Below the pieces are notes generated by a model that made no database searches, was not told the origin of the DNA, and was given only the letters and a program-made list of their open reading frames with translations. 64,000 nucleotides of DNA, taken from assembly GCF_030145145.1 (NCBI RefSeq), contig NZ_JAQYWD010000004.1, positions 1 through 64,000 on the forward strand. The letters are read 5' to 3'. How positions within the stretch are numbered: position 1 is the stretch's first letter; each line of letters begins with the position of its first letter. Source of the stretch: Desulfobacula sp. (lineage in GTDB: Bacteria; Desulfobacterota; Desulfobacteria; Desulfobacterales; Desulfobacteraceae). Shown here piece by piece: positions 35,696 to 43,229 of the stretch. The translations under genes and the position numbers were made by a program.

Positions 35696-36388
35696 TTATC
35701 TGAGTTTTCCAACATCATTGATGGCCTTGTTATCAATGTCATCAAATGTCATCATGGATTTTGTAAAGGTTTCAAACATCCGGTGGTAATCGATCATGCG
35801 AACCATTTCATCGACAACGCGAATATTTGATTTTTCCAGGGCTTTGTGCTGCACAACCACCCCTTGTGCCTGGAGTTCATCCCGGGTGTCCCCGGTGTAG
35901 TTCAACAAATTCTGCCCCTCCCTTTCCAGCCTGTTCAGGTCCTTAAAGGTGACGATATCAAGCGTATCAAGAATTTCACCGGCCAACAGTATTTCACCAT
36001 TTTGATTGATGGACAGTCCCTGCTCCAGGTCCTCGTTCTCAATGAGAATGGCCCCATTCTGACCCATTACCGGGTTCCCCGCCTGATCCACCAGGATGCT
36101 GTTCATATCCCGGGAAAAATTTCCATTCCGGGTATACCGGATCCCTTCAGGTGTCTCTATTTTAAAAAAGCCTTCCCCGGAAAGGGCCATATCAAGGGTA
36201 TTCCCGGTTGTCAGCAGGGCACCCTGGGAAAAATCTTTGTTTAACTGGGCTTTGAATGTCGCATCAAAACTGATGGTATCTTTCTTAAAACCGGTGGTAT
36301 CGGTATTGGCGAGATTGTTTGATACGGTTTCCAACTTTCTTTCCTGCCTCAATCCACCTTGGACCGGCCGGGTCATTTCAAGCAGCAT
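35696..36388 (-). CDS. flgF: Proximal rod protein FlgF
   Basis: 230 aa. The family pattern is clear (GGLRQERKLETVSNNLANTD, TTGFKK, then TLDMALSGEGFFKIETPEG), with the C terminus MIDYHRMFETFTKSMMTF. It is the first gene of flgF-flgG-flgA-flgH-flgI-flgJ. AGGAG precedes the ATG, and a sigma-54-type promoter lies 46-61 bases upstream, so the leader would be only about 35 bases. Confidence 0.92.
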   Translation of the reverse strand: MLLEMTRPVQGGLRQERKLETVSNNLANTDTTGFKKDTISFDATFKAQLNKDFSQGALLTTGNTLDMALSGEGFFKIETPEGIRYTRNGNFSRDMNSILVDQAGNPVMGQNGAILIENEDLEQGLSINQNGEILLAGEILDTLDIVTFKDLNRLEREGQNLLNYTGDTRDELQAQGVVVQHKALEKSNIRVVDEMVRMIDYHRMFETFTKSMMTFDDIDNKAINDVGKLR

Positions 36389-36433
36389 GGGGGTGACATC
36401 TCCTGTAAAATAATTGCTTCATAAAGAATGACT

Positions 36434-36449
36434 TGCAATATGAATGCCA
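36434..36449 (-). promoter_or_regulatory. Sigma-54 promoter of the flgF operon
   Basis: The minus strand reads TGGCATTCATATTGCA: TGGCA, correct spacing, TTGCA. Two bases of the -24 box differ from consensus (TT for CG). Predicted start near 36423. Confidence 0.65.
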
Positions 36450-36560
36450 TTAATGTTCACACCCTATCTTGACCCTTACAATGGGCCAAAAAAATTCCCC
36501 GGGACATTCCAAATCAGAAAAAATTTATTTCAAACCCTTTAATGGCAGAGGTTTTGAAGC

Positions 36561-36698
36561 TTAAGGCGAACCGATTGGCACGACTTCCAAGATCGAGGAA
36601 CCCGAACTTAAACAGAACCATCGCCAAAAATCCGACACCGAAAAGGCCCGGGTTTTGACAGGACAAAGCAATATTTTCCTAGCAGGGGCATTCCCCAT
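36561..36698 (-). CDS. Possible 45-aa protein in the fhlB-flgF gap
   Basis: A short frame with an unusually good ribosome binding site: GGAGGTG (36712-36706) is 7 bases before the ATG at 36698. The peptide contains CPVKTRAFSVSDFWRW and CLSSGSSILEVVPIGS. It has no recognisable domain, and a second minus-strand frame is open across the same bases. It could be a small gene, a decayed gene or a repeated genomic element. The rest of 36389-36779 holds only the flgF promoter. Confidence 0.3.
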   Translation of the reverse strand: MGNAPARKILLCPVKTRAFSVSDFWRWFCLSSGSSILEVVPIGSP

Positions 36699-36779
36699 CA
36701 AAAAACACCTCCCCGTCATAACTTTTTTTGAAATACACAAGGATGATCCAAGTTACATCCCTTATTTTTTAACCATTTT

Positions 36780-37055
36780 TCATTTGGGAGATCGGCGGGA
36801 ATTCATGGAATAGACAAAGGCCAGAAGCTCTGCCACGGCCACATAAATTTCTGAAGGAATTTCTTCATCAATGTCAAGGGCTGACAACACCTCAATCAGG
36901 TCGGGATCATCTTTTAAGGGAACACCATGTTTTTGGGCCAACTCAATAATTTTCCGGGCCACCTTGCCTTGCCCCTTGGCCGTTACTTTGGGTGAACTGT
37001 CTGTTTTACGATCATATTTTAATGCCACCGCTTTTTTGGGGTAAGGGGAATCCAT
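36780..37055 (-). CDS. fhlB: FhlB, homologue of the cytoplasmic domain of FlhB
   Basis: 91 aa matching the C-terminal cytoplasmic domain of FlhB after its cleavage site: AVALKYDRK, then GQGKVARKIIELAQKHGVPL, DDPDLIEVLSALDIDEEIP and VAVAELLAFVYSMN. It has no membrane part and no NPTH. In other bacteria such FhlB/YlqH proteins can partly replace the FlhB C-terminal fragment in the export switch. It starts 6 bases after the FliK-like gene, so the two may form a unit. Confidence 0.85.
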   Translation of the reverse strand: MDSPYPKKAVALKYDRKTDSSPKVTAKGQGKVARKIIELAQKHGVPLKDDPDLIEVLSALDIDEEIPSEIYVAVAELLAFVYSMNSRRSPK

Positions 37056-37061
37056 TCTATT

Positions 37062-38126
37062 TTAAATCACAATATTGAATATTGAATCATCATGGTCGTT
37101 TACCAGTGCTTCAATAAAGCAGGTTTGCTGGATATCTTCTGCTTTGGCCATGACACATTCTATCTTGCGAACCTGGTAGTCAACCGTTGCCAGACGGGTT
37201 TCCAGATCCGGGATCATGGATCGAACATAGGCACAGGACACTTCGTCCTTGAATAAAAATCGTCCGGTAATTTCGTTTTTCAATATTGAAAAATCCCCTC
37301 TCAAGGGCCCCAGACGTGTCATGTCCAGTAAAAACGAAATCCGAATCAGGGTGTCTACCGTCTTGTTCTGTTTTTTTCTTTTACGCCCTGTATCTATGAA
37401 TAATTGCCCGAAACGGAATACGGATTCATTGAAAATGGGGAAGGGCAGCAGCCATCGTCCGGTGTCCGAACTGTGGTGATTGAGCAATTGAAAGTTTTCC
37501 AGGGTTTCAGAAAAACCAACAGCACTTTTCATTGTTTCAAATTTCCCGGCATCTGCCATCAACAATTCTTTAAGGATATGACCCTTCATATCCTGTTTGA
37601 ACATCCTGTCCAATTGGACGTTGATATCGGAAGCAGATGTCTTGCCCAGCAAGGTTTGGGCCACTTTCTTTTCCCACAGCAGACCGCTTTTGTCCATTAA
37701 TTTCGGCAAAAACCGTTCCTCTGGTTCACCTGATTTTAATGCCATGTCATATAGCAGGTCTTTCACAACGGATTGCTTTATCCCGGTGACATCAGACAGG
37801 GGGTCATTTTTCGAAATAAACCGGACAAGGGAAGATATCTGTTGACGGGTCATTTTTTGAACCGGGGCAATGAGCTTTAAGACAACCGCATCCTTTTGGG
37901 CAAGAACTTTCAATTGTACTTCCTCACCGGGTTTCAGCAGCATGGATGTTTTTGCCACGACTTTTTGACCGTTTATCAGGAGCTGGGCATTCCCCGGGGG
38001 CATCATCTTCAATACCGTTGCCCGGACCTTCTGATTTTTCACAAACAAGGGCAATGGGGGTTTTTTACCCTCGTCCCGGGTAAGGATCATTTCCGAGGAC
38101 GACAGATGGATACCGGTAATCATCAC
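37062..38126 (-). CDS. FliK-like protein paired with FhlB
   Basis: 354 aa. The N-terminal third is beta-rich (VRATVLKMMPPGNAQLLING, then AKTSMLLKPGEEVQLKVL). The C-terminal third (LDMTRLGPLRGDFSILKNEI, then GRFLFKDEVSCAYVRSMIPD) resembles the Flg_hook / FliK_C domain, including the 'L-G-x-[LV]-x-[VG]-x2' start. A classical fliK is at 54811-56400, so this would be a second, smaller substrate-switch protein. It overlaps the DUF2802 gene by 4 bases and is followed by fhlB. Assignment is moderate. Confidence 0.6.
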   Translation of the reverse strand: MMITGIHLSSSEMILTRDEGKKPPLPLFVKNQKVRATVLKMMPPGNAQLLINGQKVVAKTSMLLKPGEEVQLKVLAQKDAVVLKLIAPVQKMTRQQISSLVRFISKNDPLSDVTGIKQSVVKDLLYDMALKSGEPEERFLPKLMDKSGLLWEKKVAQTLLGKTSASDINVQLDRMFKQDMKGHILKELLMADAGKFETMKSAVGFSETLENFQLLNHHSSDTGRWLLPFPIFNESVFRFGQLFIDTGRKRKKQNKTVDTLIRISFLLDMTRLGPLRGDFSILKNEITGRFLFKDEVSCAYVRSMIPDLETRLATVDYQVRKIECVMAKAEDIQQTCFIEALVNDHDDSIFNIVI

Positions 38127-38680
38127 CCCTTCTTTTCCATTGCCATAAACTTTTTTTTAAGATCAATCACCAGCTGCACTTCTCCTTTTGGAATGGCCAG
38201 TCGGTCGGCAATGGCATTGATATCAAGGTTTTGGTTATACATCCCAATAATCTGGTTCTGATGGTCCAGTACCGCGTATGAAGAGGTGTCTGGAATGAAT
38301 TGACCCTGCCGTTCTTCCAATTTTGTTTTTAATGTCTCTGCCCGGGATAGCACAAGATTCAGGCTGATAATCCGGGAATCCAATGCTGTATTTAATTCTT
38401 TTAATACCCGTTTTTTCTCTGTTATCTGTTGATCAAAACTGATGGCCGCATTTCTGGATTCCTGAACCAACGGTTCGAGCAGGCGGATAATATCCCCGGC
38501 AGATCTGCCGGCCTGCCCGGCCGCTACCTGCCCATCATCCTCATGGGTATGGGGGGGGGGTGCTTCCCCCAAATTCAGGCGATTGATCTTTTTCACAAAA
38601 ACAAATAAAAAAATAATCAGGAAAAAATTGACAAAAAAAAGAATCCCCATCCAGAATTCGATTGAAAAGATGTCTATCAT
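38123..38680 (-). CDS. Membrane-anchored coiled-coil protein, DUF2802-like
   Basis: 185 aa. Residues 8-30 form one membrane segment (FWMGILFFVNFFLIIFLFVF). A His/Gly-rich linker with PPPHTHEDD follows, then a coiled coil (residues about 65-130), and a C-terminal helix-turn-helix-like part (IIGMYNQNLDINAIADRLAI, PKGEVQLVIDLKKKF) typical of DUF2802. Such proteins occur downstream of fliA, motility or chemotaxis genes; their function is unknown. It overlaps both neighbours by 4 bases (ATGA). Confidence 0.75.
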   Translation of the reverse strand: MIDIFSIEFWMGILFFVNFFLIIFLFVFVKKINRLNLGEAPPPHTHEDDGQVAAGQAGRSAGDIIRLLEPLVQESRNAAISFDQQITEKKRVLKELNTALDSRIISLNLVLSRAETLKTKLEERQGQFIPDTSSYAVLDHQNQIIGMYNQNLDINAIADRLAIPKGEVQLVIDLKKKFMAMEKKG

Positions 38681-38961
38681 ATCATCGTATCCAGGAGTCT
38701 GCCCGTTGCCCCAGGCTCCTGATCCGTTGTTGTTCTTTTTTTTTCGTTGCGCTTTTTTTTTAACGCGTCTTTCTCTTTTTTGGCGGTTAGCTTTTCAGAT
38801 GCATCAAACTCCTGCACGGTTGTGTTTTTAACCCGTGCAGTGGCTTCCTGCTGCGCCAGGACCTGTTCCGGGGAAGGTTTGGGCGTATGGGTCTGATGTG
38901 CCAATTCCTGGACCGCCACGGACTGCTGGATCACAATATTATGCCCCGGTACGGTTGTCAT
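38677..38961 (-). CDS. Small charged protein of unknown function
   Basis: About 94 aa from the ATG at 38961, which has GGGGGG upstream and lies 13 bases after the previous stop; the open frame begins earlier, inside that gene. The sequence is hydrophilic, with NIVIQQSVAVQELAHQTHTP near the start and a very basic helix (KLTAKKEKDALKKKRNEKKR) near the end. No domain is recognised. Its place inside the fliA operon suggests a flagellar role. Confidence 0.6.
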   Translation of the reverse strand: MTTVPGHNIVIQQSVAVQELAHQTHTPKPSPEQVLAQQEATARVKNTTVQEFDASEKLTAKKEKDALKKKRNEKKRTTTDQEPGATGRLLDTMI

Positions 38962-38974
38962 GTTACCCCCCTTT

Positions 38975-40453
38975 CTAAGTGGCGCTGAAAGATTTAAAAC
39001 TGACCCGGGCAATGTCCGACCCGGGCAACACTTTTTTCAACGTGGTTTCGATACTCAGTAAAAGATCTGCTTCGGTCATCAGCTCTCTTTTTTCGAAAAC
39101 AAGATTTTTATTCAGAGAATCATAGATTAAATCCCGATAAAAGGATAAATTATTCTGAATTTCATGATACACGCGTTGATCTGCATAATCGATGGAGATA
39201 TCCGCCGCGATATAGACCATGTCGGTTGATTGATCCGATGATAATATGATAAAATCCGTTAAAACTATATTTCCCGGCTTTTTCATATCGCCTTGGGATT
39301 TGGCCGGGAGATCCACGGTGGCACGTTCACTGTTCGTTTGTCCCTTCACGGCAAATTGTAAAATGGACTCAGATTGTCCTGTTTCACGGGATTCACCTGA
39401 TGAAAAGAAAAAATACGCCGCTGGAACCGTAATTCCCAGAACAATCAGTACCGACGCACAGACTATCACACGCTTTGATCGAACCCATGGGGACCCTGCC
39501 GGTATTTTTTCCCCCAGTGGGGGTACAGCAGTTTCTTGATCGTCTCCTTCCAGGACAACCGGATGTGTCTCATCCGAAGTTTCATCCGCGTCAAAATCCT
39601 CATTTCCCAATATATCTTCGTCCGCAACTGCGTCATCCAGACTGTCATCACCAGCATTGTCCATTAAATCGCCAAGGACATCTTCATCCTCCTGATCGGC
39701 TGCCCTTAATAACGTATCAATATCATCCTGGGATATGAGAATATCCTCATCATCCTCTTCCGCCGCACCCGCTTGTTCTTTGTCGTCCTCGGACACATAC
39801 AGAAGCGCGTCAATATCGTCCTGACTGACCGCCGGGTCTGCTTCATCCAGAATGTCAGGCAGGGAAGACATCTCATCATCTGCCGGTTGCATCAACGCAT
39901 CCAGTGTTTCCTGGGCAATCAGGCTCCCCTGGATATCCACGGCTTCGGATGCCGCAATGATATCCTCATCCGTTTGGCTGTTACTGCCTTCCCCTGGTTC
40001 CGCTGTTTCCTCACCCCCTGGGGTCTGGACCATCTGATCCATACTGTCTGTTTCTATCAGCCGGTCGTCCTGGGGGTCAGGGTCCACCGTATCCCCTTCA
40101 ACTTCAGTCTCTGCCGTTTCTCCGGCAATCAGATCGTCAAGGTCATCCAAGGAAAGCATTTCAAAGTCTTCATCAGCCGAGGCATTCATGAGGCTGTCAA
40201 TATCATCCTGGGAAATAAGTTCCATATCCTCCGGGTCAAGGTCACCCTCATCCAGCAAGTCTTTTCCTTCGGACACATCTGAATTCGAAAAAAGGGCCTT
40301 GTCTTCCCGGGAAAGCGTGCCCAGCATATCCAGTGATTCGTCATCATCGCTTGATTGCTTTTCTTCAGTGCCGTCAGTGGAAGAAGAAGCGAAAAACTGA
40401 TCTAACTCATCCTGGGATAATAAATTGTCTTGTTCTAAACCTGGATCTGACAT
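38975..40453 (-). CDS. Membrane protein with six FliM-N-like motifs and a FliL-like domain
   Basis: 492 aa, not a described family that I recognise. Residues 1-320 are strongly acidic and look disordered, but hold six copies of an 11-residue motif: LLSQDELDQFF (11-21), LISQDDIDSLM (79-89), MLSLDDLDDLI (99-109), LIAQETLDALM (178-188), AVSQDDIDALL (208-218) and LISQDDIDTLL (239-249). This is the N-terminal peptide of FliM (here ILSQEEVDSLL) and FliY, which binds CheY-P in studied species. One membrane helix (329-350) follows, then a periplasmic domain (about 385-492) that resembles FliL (VYIAADISIDYADQRVYHEI, then LREL-like MTEADLLLSIETTLKKVLPG). It lies 13 bases downstream of fliA. I infer a membrane-tethered multivalent ligand of CheY or of a switch partner. 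Confidence 0.8.
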   Translation of the reverse strand: MSDPGLEQDNLLSQDELDQFFASSSTDGTEEKQSSDDDESLDMLGTLSREDKALFSNSDVSEGKDLLDEGDLDPEDMELISQDDIDSLMNASADEDFEMLSLDDLDDLIAGETAETEVEGDTVDPDPQDDRLIETDSMDQMVQTPGGEETAEPGEGSNSQTDEDIIAASEAVDIQGSLIAQETLDALMQPADDEMSSLPDILDEADPAVSQDDIDALLYVSEDDKEQAGAAEEDDEDILISQDDIDTLLRAADQEDEDVLGDLMDNAGDDSLDDAVADEDILGNEDFDADETSDETHPVVLEGDDQETAVPPLGEKIPAGSPWVRSKRVIVCASVLIVLGITVPAAYFFFSSGESRETGQSESILQFAVKGQTNSERATVDLPAKSQGDMKKPGNIVLTDFIILSSDQSTDMVYIAADISIDYADQRVYHEIQNNLSFYRDLIYDSLNKNLVFEKRELMTEADLLLSIETTLKKVLPGSDIARVSFKSFSAT

Positions 40454-40466
40454 TTGATGACCTCTT

Positions 40467-41225
40467 TTAATTAAAGTAATCTTGAAGTCTGGTTTTTAAC
40501 TTCACCAGAACCGCGGTATGAATCTGGCAGATTCGGGATTCCGTCAAGGTGAGGACTTCACCGATCTCTTTTAATGTCAATTCGTCATAATAATAAAGGG
40601 ACACCACCAGTTGTTCTTTTTGCGTTAAGGTTTTAATGGCCTTTGCCAGAACAAACTTGAGTTCCTCCCTGTCAAAACAATCGGCAGGATTCTGCTGCCC
40701 TTGAATACCGGCTTGAAAACTTATCTTTGAATAGGTATCATTTTTCTTTGTCCGGATGAATTCATCCAGGCTTAAAACGGATGCCCCGTGAATCTGGGTC
40801 AGCATATCATAATATCCCTCAAGGGAAACCCCCAGTTCCTTACATATCTCTTCATCCGTTGCCGGGGACCCGTTCTGATCTTCAATGGCCTTTACTGCCC
40901 GGGTAATATCCTGGATTTTTTTTCTCATGGACCTTGAATAGGTATCCATGCTTCTGAGTTCATCAAGAATCGCCCCTTTTATCCGGTACTGGGCATAGGT
41001 CTTTAAACTGACATGTTTGGATGTATCAAACTTATCCACGGCATCAATCAGGCCCAGAGATCCTGCAGAAACCAATTCATCAAAAAAGACACTGGACGGA
41101 AGGCGCAGGGCAAATCTTGCCGCGATATGCTTTACAAGATATGCATACTCAATAATGCTTTTTTCACGCCACAGGTCCTTATCTGTTTTTTGGGGTTGAA
41201 CCTTATTTTTCATATAGAGACACAA
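40467..41225 (-). CDS. fliA: Flagellar sigma factor FliA (sigma-28)
   Basis: 252 aa if begun at TTG 41225, which has GAGGGG directly upstream; an ATG at 41213 is the alternative. Region 2 is clear (EYAYLVKHIAARFALRLPSS, LVSAGSLGLIDAVDKFDTSK), then YAQYRIKGAILDELRSMD. Region 3 has GSPATDEEICKELGVSLEGY. Region 4 has LTLKEIGEVLTLTESRICQI. It should read the promoters before fliC and fliD. No flgM is found in the window, so its anti-sigma factor must be elsewhere or different. Confidence 0.95.
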   Translation of the reverse strand: MCLYMKNKVQPQKTDKDLWREKSIIEYAYLVKHIAARFALRLPSSVFFDELVSAGSLGLIDAVDKFDTSKHVSLKTYAQYRIKGAILDELRSMDTYSRSMRKKIQDITRAVKAIEDQNGSPATDEEICKELGVSLEGYYDMLTQIHGASVLSLDEFIRTKKNDTYSKISFQAGIQGQQNPADCFDREELKFVLAKAIKTLTQKEQLVVSLYYYDELTLKEIGEVLTLTESRICQIHTAVLVKLKTRLQDYFN

Positions 41226-41233
41226 TATCCCCT

Positions 41234-42127
41234 CTAGGTTGCAGCCTGAAACGCCTTTTGCATAAAAAACGTCAAGCTGCCATTAAAATCGGTTCTTGCA
41301 GGGCTGTTCCCCACGGTCTTTGCAATTTCGTCCAGGGCTTTTGCCGACAGTGAGTCCGGGGCCGTGTCCATGATCAATCCCCTTTTCTGAACCGCCTGCT
41401 GCAATTGTTTGTCAAACGGAATACACCCCACGTATTCCAGCACAACATTTTTCAGGAATTTATCCAGGGCCCCGCTTAAGGACGCATATACTTTTTTAGC
41501 CTCAGTATCCGAATCCACCATATTGACAATCAGTTTAAAATGTCTTGTCCCATATTCCCGGGACATGACCTTCATCATGGCATAAGCATCTGTAATGGAG
41601 GTGGGCTCTCTTGTGGCAATGACAATACATTCATCACAAGCGGCATTAAAATACAGGACGTTTGAAGAGATACCGGCACCCGTGTCCACAAAAATAATAT
41701 CCGCCTGATCCGACAACCCTTCGAACTCACTTAAAAGGTTGAGTTTTTCACCGTCATTGAGTTGTGTTAAATCAGCAAACCCCGATCCGCCGGGCAAAAT
41801 TTTAATCCCATGGTCTGATTCGACCATGACCTGGCTCAAGGTTTTCTCCGAACGAATCACATGCCGGATATTATACTCCGGTCTTAAATTAAAAATAATA
41901 TCAATGTTTGCCAGTCCGACATCCGCGTCAACGATCACCACCCGCCAGCCCATCCGGCTCAGAGAAACGGCCAGATTTCCAACGATATTGGTTTTGCCAA
42001 CCCCGCCCTTTCCGCTGGTTACTGCGATGACCCTTGGCAGATTTTTTTTATCCGATGCCATACCAGCCTGGCTCCTTGAAAGCCCTTGATTTTTAACAAC
42101 GCTTCGAAGTCCTTTTGCCTGATCCAA
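41234..42127 (-). CDS. flhG: Flagellar number regulator FlhG (FleN/YlxH), MinD-type ATPase
   Basis: 297 aa. The N terminus DQAKGLR (2-8) matches the DQAxxLR motif by which FlhG activates the FlhF GTPase. The deviant Walker A SGKGGVGKT is at 38-46. VIVDADVGLANIDIIFNL is switch I, and IIFVDTGAGISSNVL is Walker B. The C terminus is short, with an amphipathic MTS-like end (LTFFMQKAFQAA). It starts 2 bases after the flhF stop and controls flagellar number with FlhF. Confidence 0.95.
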   Translation of the reverse strand: MDQAKGLRSVVKNQGLSRSQAGMASDKKNLPRVIAVTSGKGGVGKTNIVGNLAVSLSRMGWRVVIVDADVGLANIDIIFNLRPEYNIRHVIRSEKTLSQVMVESDHGIKILPGGSGFADLTQLNDGEKLNLLSEFEGLSDQADIIFVDTGAGISSNVLYFNAACDECIVIATREPTSITDAYAMMKVMSREYGTRHFKLIVNMVDSDTEAKKVYASLSGALDKFLKNVVLEYVGCIPFDKQLQQAVQKRGLIMDTAPDSLSAKALDEIAKTVGNSPARTDFNGSLTFFMQKAFQAAT

Positions 42128-42128
42128 C

Positions 42129-43229
42129 TTAATATGTCTCCTTTGACCCCTTGCCCAGGATAATGTTTAACAACTGCCGCTTATCCGGCACCATCAAATC
42201 CTCAGGGACCCTTTGCCCATTTGCAATCAAAGAAACAGGCAATTGTATATGCTTTACCTGATCCAATATTTTACCGCACCGTTTTGTTTCGTCTATCTTC
42301 GTAAAGACAACCGTAACCGGATTAAATACTGAAAAAGCTGCTGCTGCATCCTTCATAATAGTCGATTCAGATGTAACACTCAAGACCAAATGAGTTGAAA
42401 TCTTAAAATCCGTCCGCATCAACTGCAATATCTCATCAATTTTCGGCTTGTCAAACTGGCTGTGCCCGGCCGTATCAATTAATACCATATCCATTGATTT
42501 CATTCTATCCAAAGCACTGGACAAATCCTGGGAACTAAACGCAGGAACACATAACAATCCCATGATCGAGGCATATGCTTTGAGTTGTTCAAATGCCCCC
42601 ACCCGGTAATTGTCGATGGAAATCAGGCCGATTTTCATTTTTTTTTGAAACCGCAGCAGGGCCGAAAGTTTTGCGATGGTGGTTGTTTTGCCCACCCCTG
42701 TAGGACCAACAAAAGCGGCCACATGGGGGACTCCCGACCGTCTGTCCCGATCAAAAAAATCCTGGGTCATCAGGTGATGCAGACATTGACGCATCACCCC
42801 CTTTCTCAAAGATTTAATTTTGGCATCCGGATCCCGGACGTCCGCCATTAACCCGCTGGCCTTTTGGATCATGTCGCCGGCCAGTGTTTCACTGACACCA
42901 GCCCGTAAAAGGGCCGCGAGAACGCCCACTGACTCAACATGATTACAGACCATATGGCGCATCCCATTTCCAAAACCGGCAATGGAAATCATATCTTTAA
43001 TCTCGGCAATGTCATTTTTTATGCCATGGATCATATGATCTTTCCCTATTTTTACATCCGACTTTTCCGGCAGGGCGGCTTCAACTGCAAACATTGTTTT
43101 TGCATAAGGATCAAGGGGTTTTTTAGGAATTTTTCGAGTGCTTAAGATCATGGCATCTGATCCCAGTTCTTCTTTGATGGTGGCAATGGCCAATTGAATA
43201 TTCTCAGCCTTAAAAATTTTCCTATTCAT
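42129..43229 (-). CDS. flhF: Flagellar placement GTPase FlhF (SRP54 type)
   Basis: 366 aa. The N-terminal B domain is short and starts KIFKAENIQLAIATIKEELG, with DAMILSTR. The helical N domain is around 95-160. The G domain begins VAAFVGPTGVGKTTTIAKLS (P loop 175-182), followed by the DNYRVGAFEQLKAYA, VLIDTAGHS and FTKIDETKRCG motifs. It sets the pole or site of flagellar assembly and recruits FliF. It overlaps flhA by 8 bases. Confidence 0.95.
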   Translation of the reverse strand: MNRKIFKAENIQLAIATIKEELGSDAMILSTRKIPKKPLDPYAKTMFAVEAALPEKSDVKIGKDHMIHGIKNDIAEIKDMISIAGFGNGMRHMVCNHVESVGVLAALLRAGVSETLAGDMIQKASGLMADVRDPDAKIKSLRKGVMRQCLHHLMTQDFFDRDRRSGVPHVAAFVGPTGVGKTTTIAKLSALLRFQKKMKIGLISIDNYRVGAFEQLKAYASIMGLLCVPAFSSQDLSSALDRMKSMDMVLIDTAGHSQFDKPKIDEILQLMRTDFKISTHLVLSVTSESTIMKDAAAAFSVFNPVTVVFTKIDETKRCGKILDQVKHIQLPVSLIANGQRVPEDLMVPDKRQLLNIILGKGSKETY

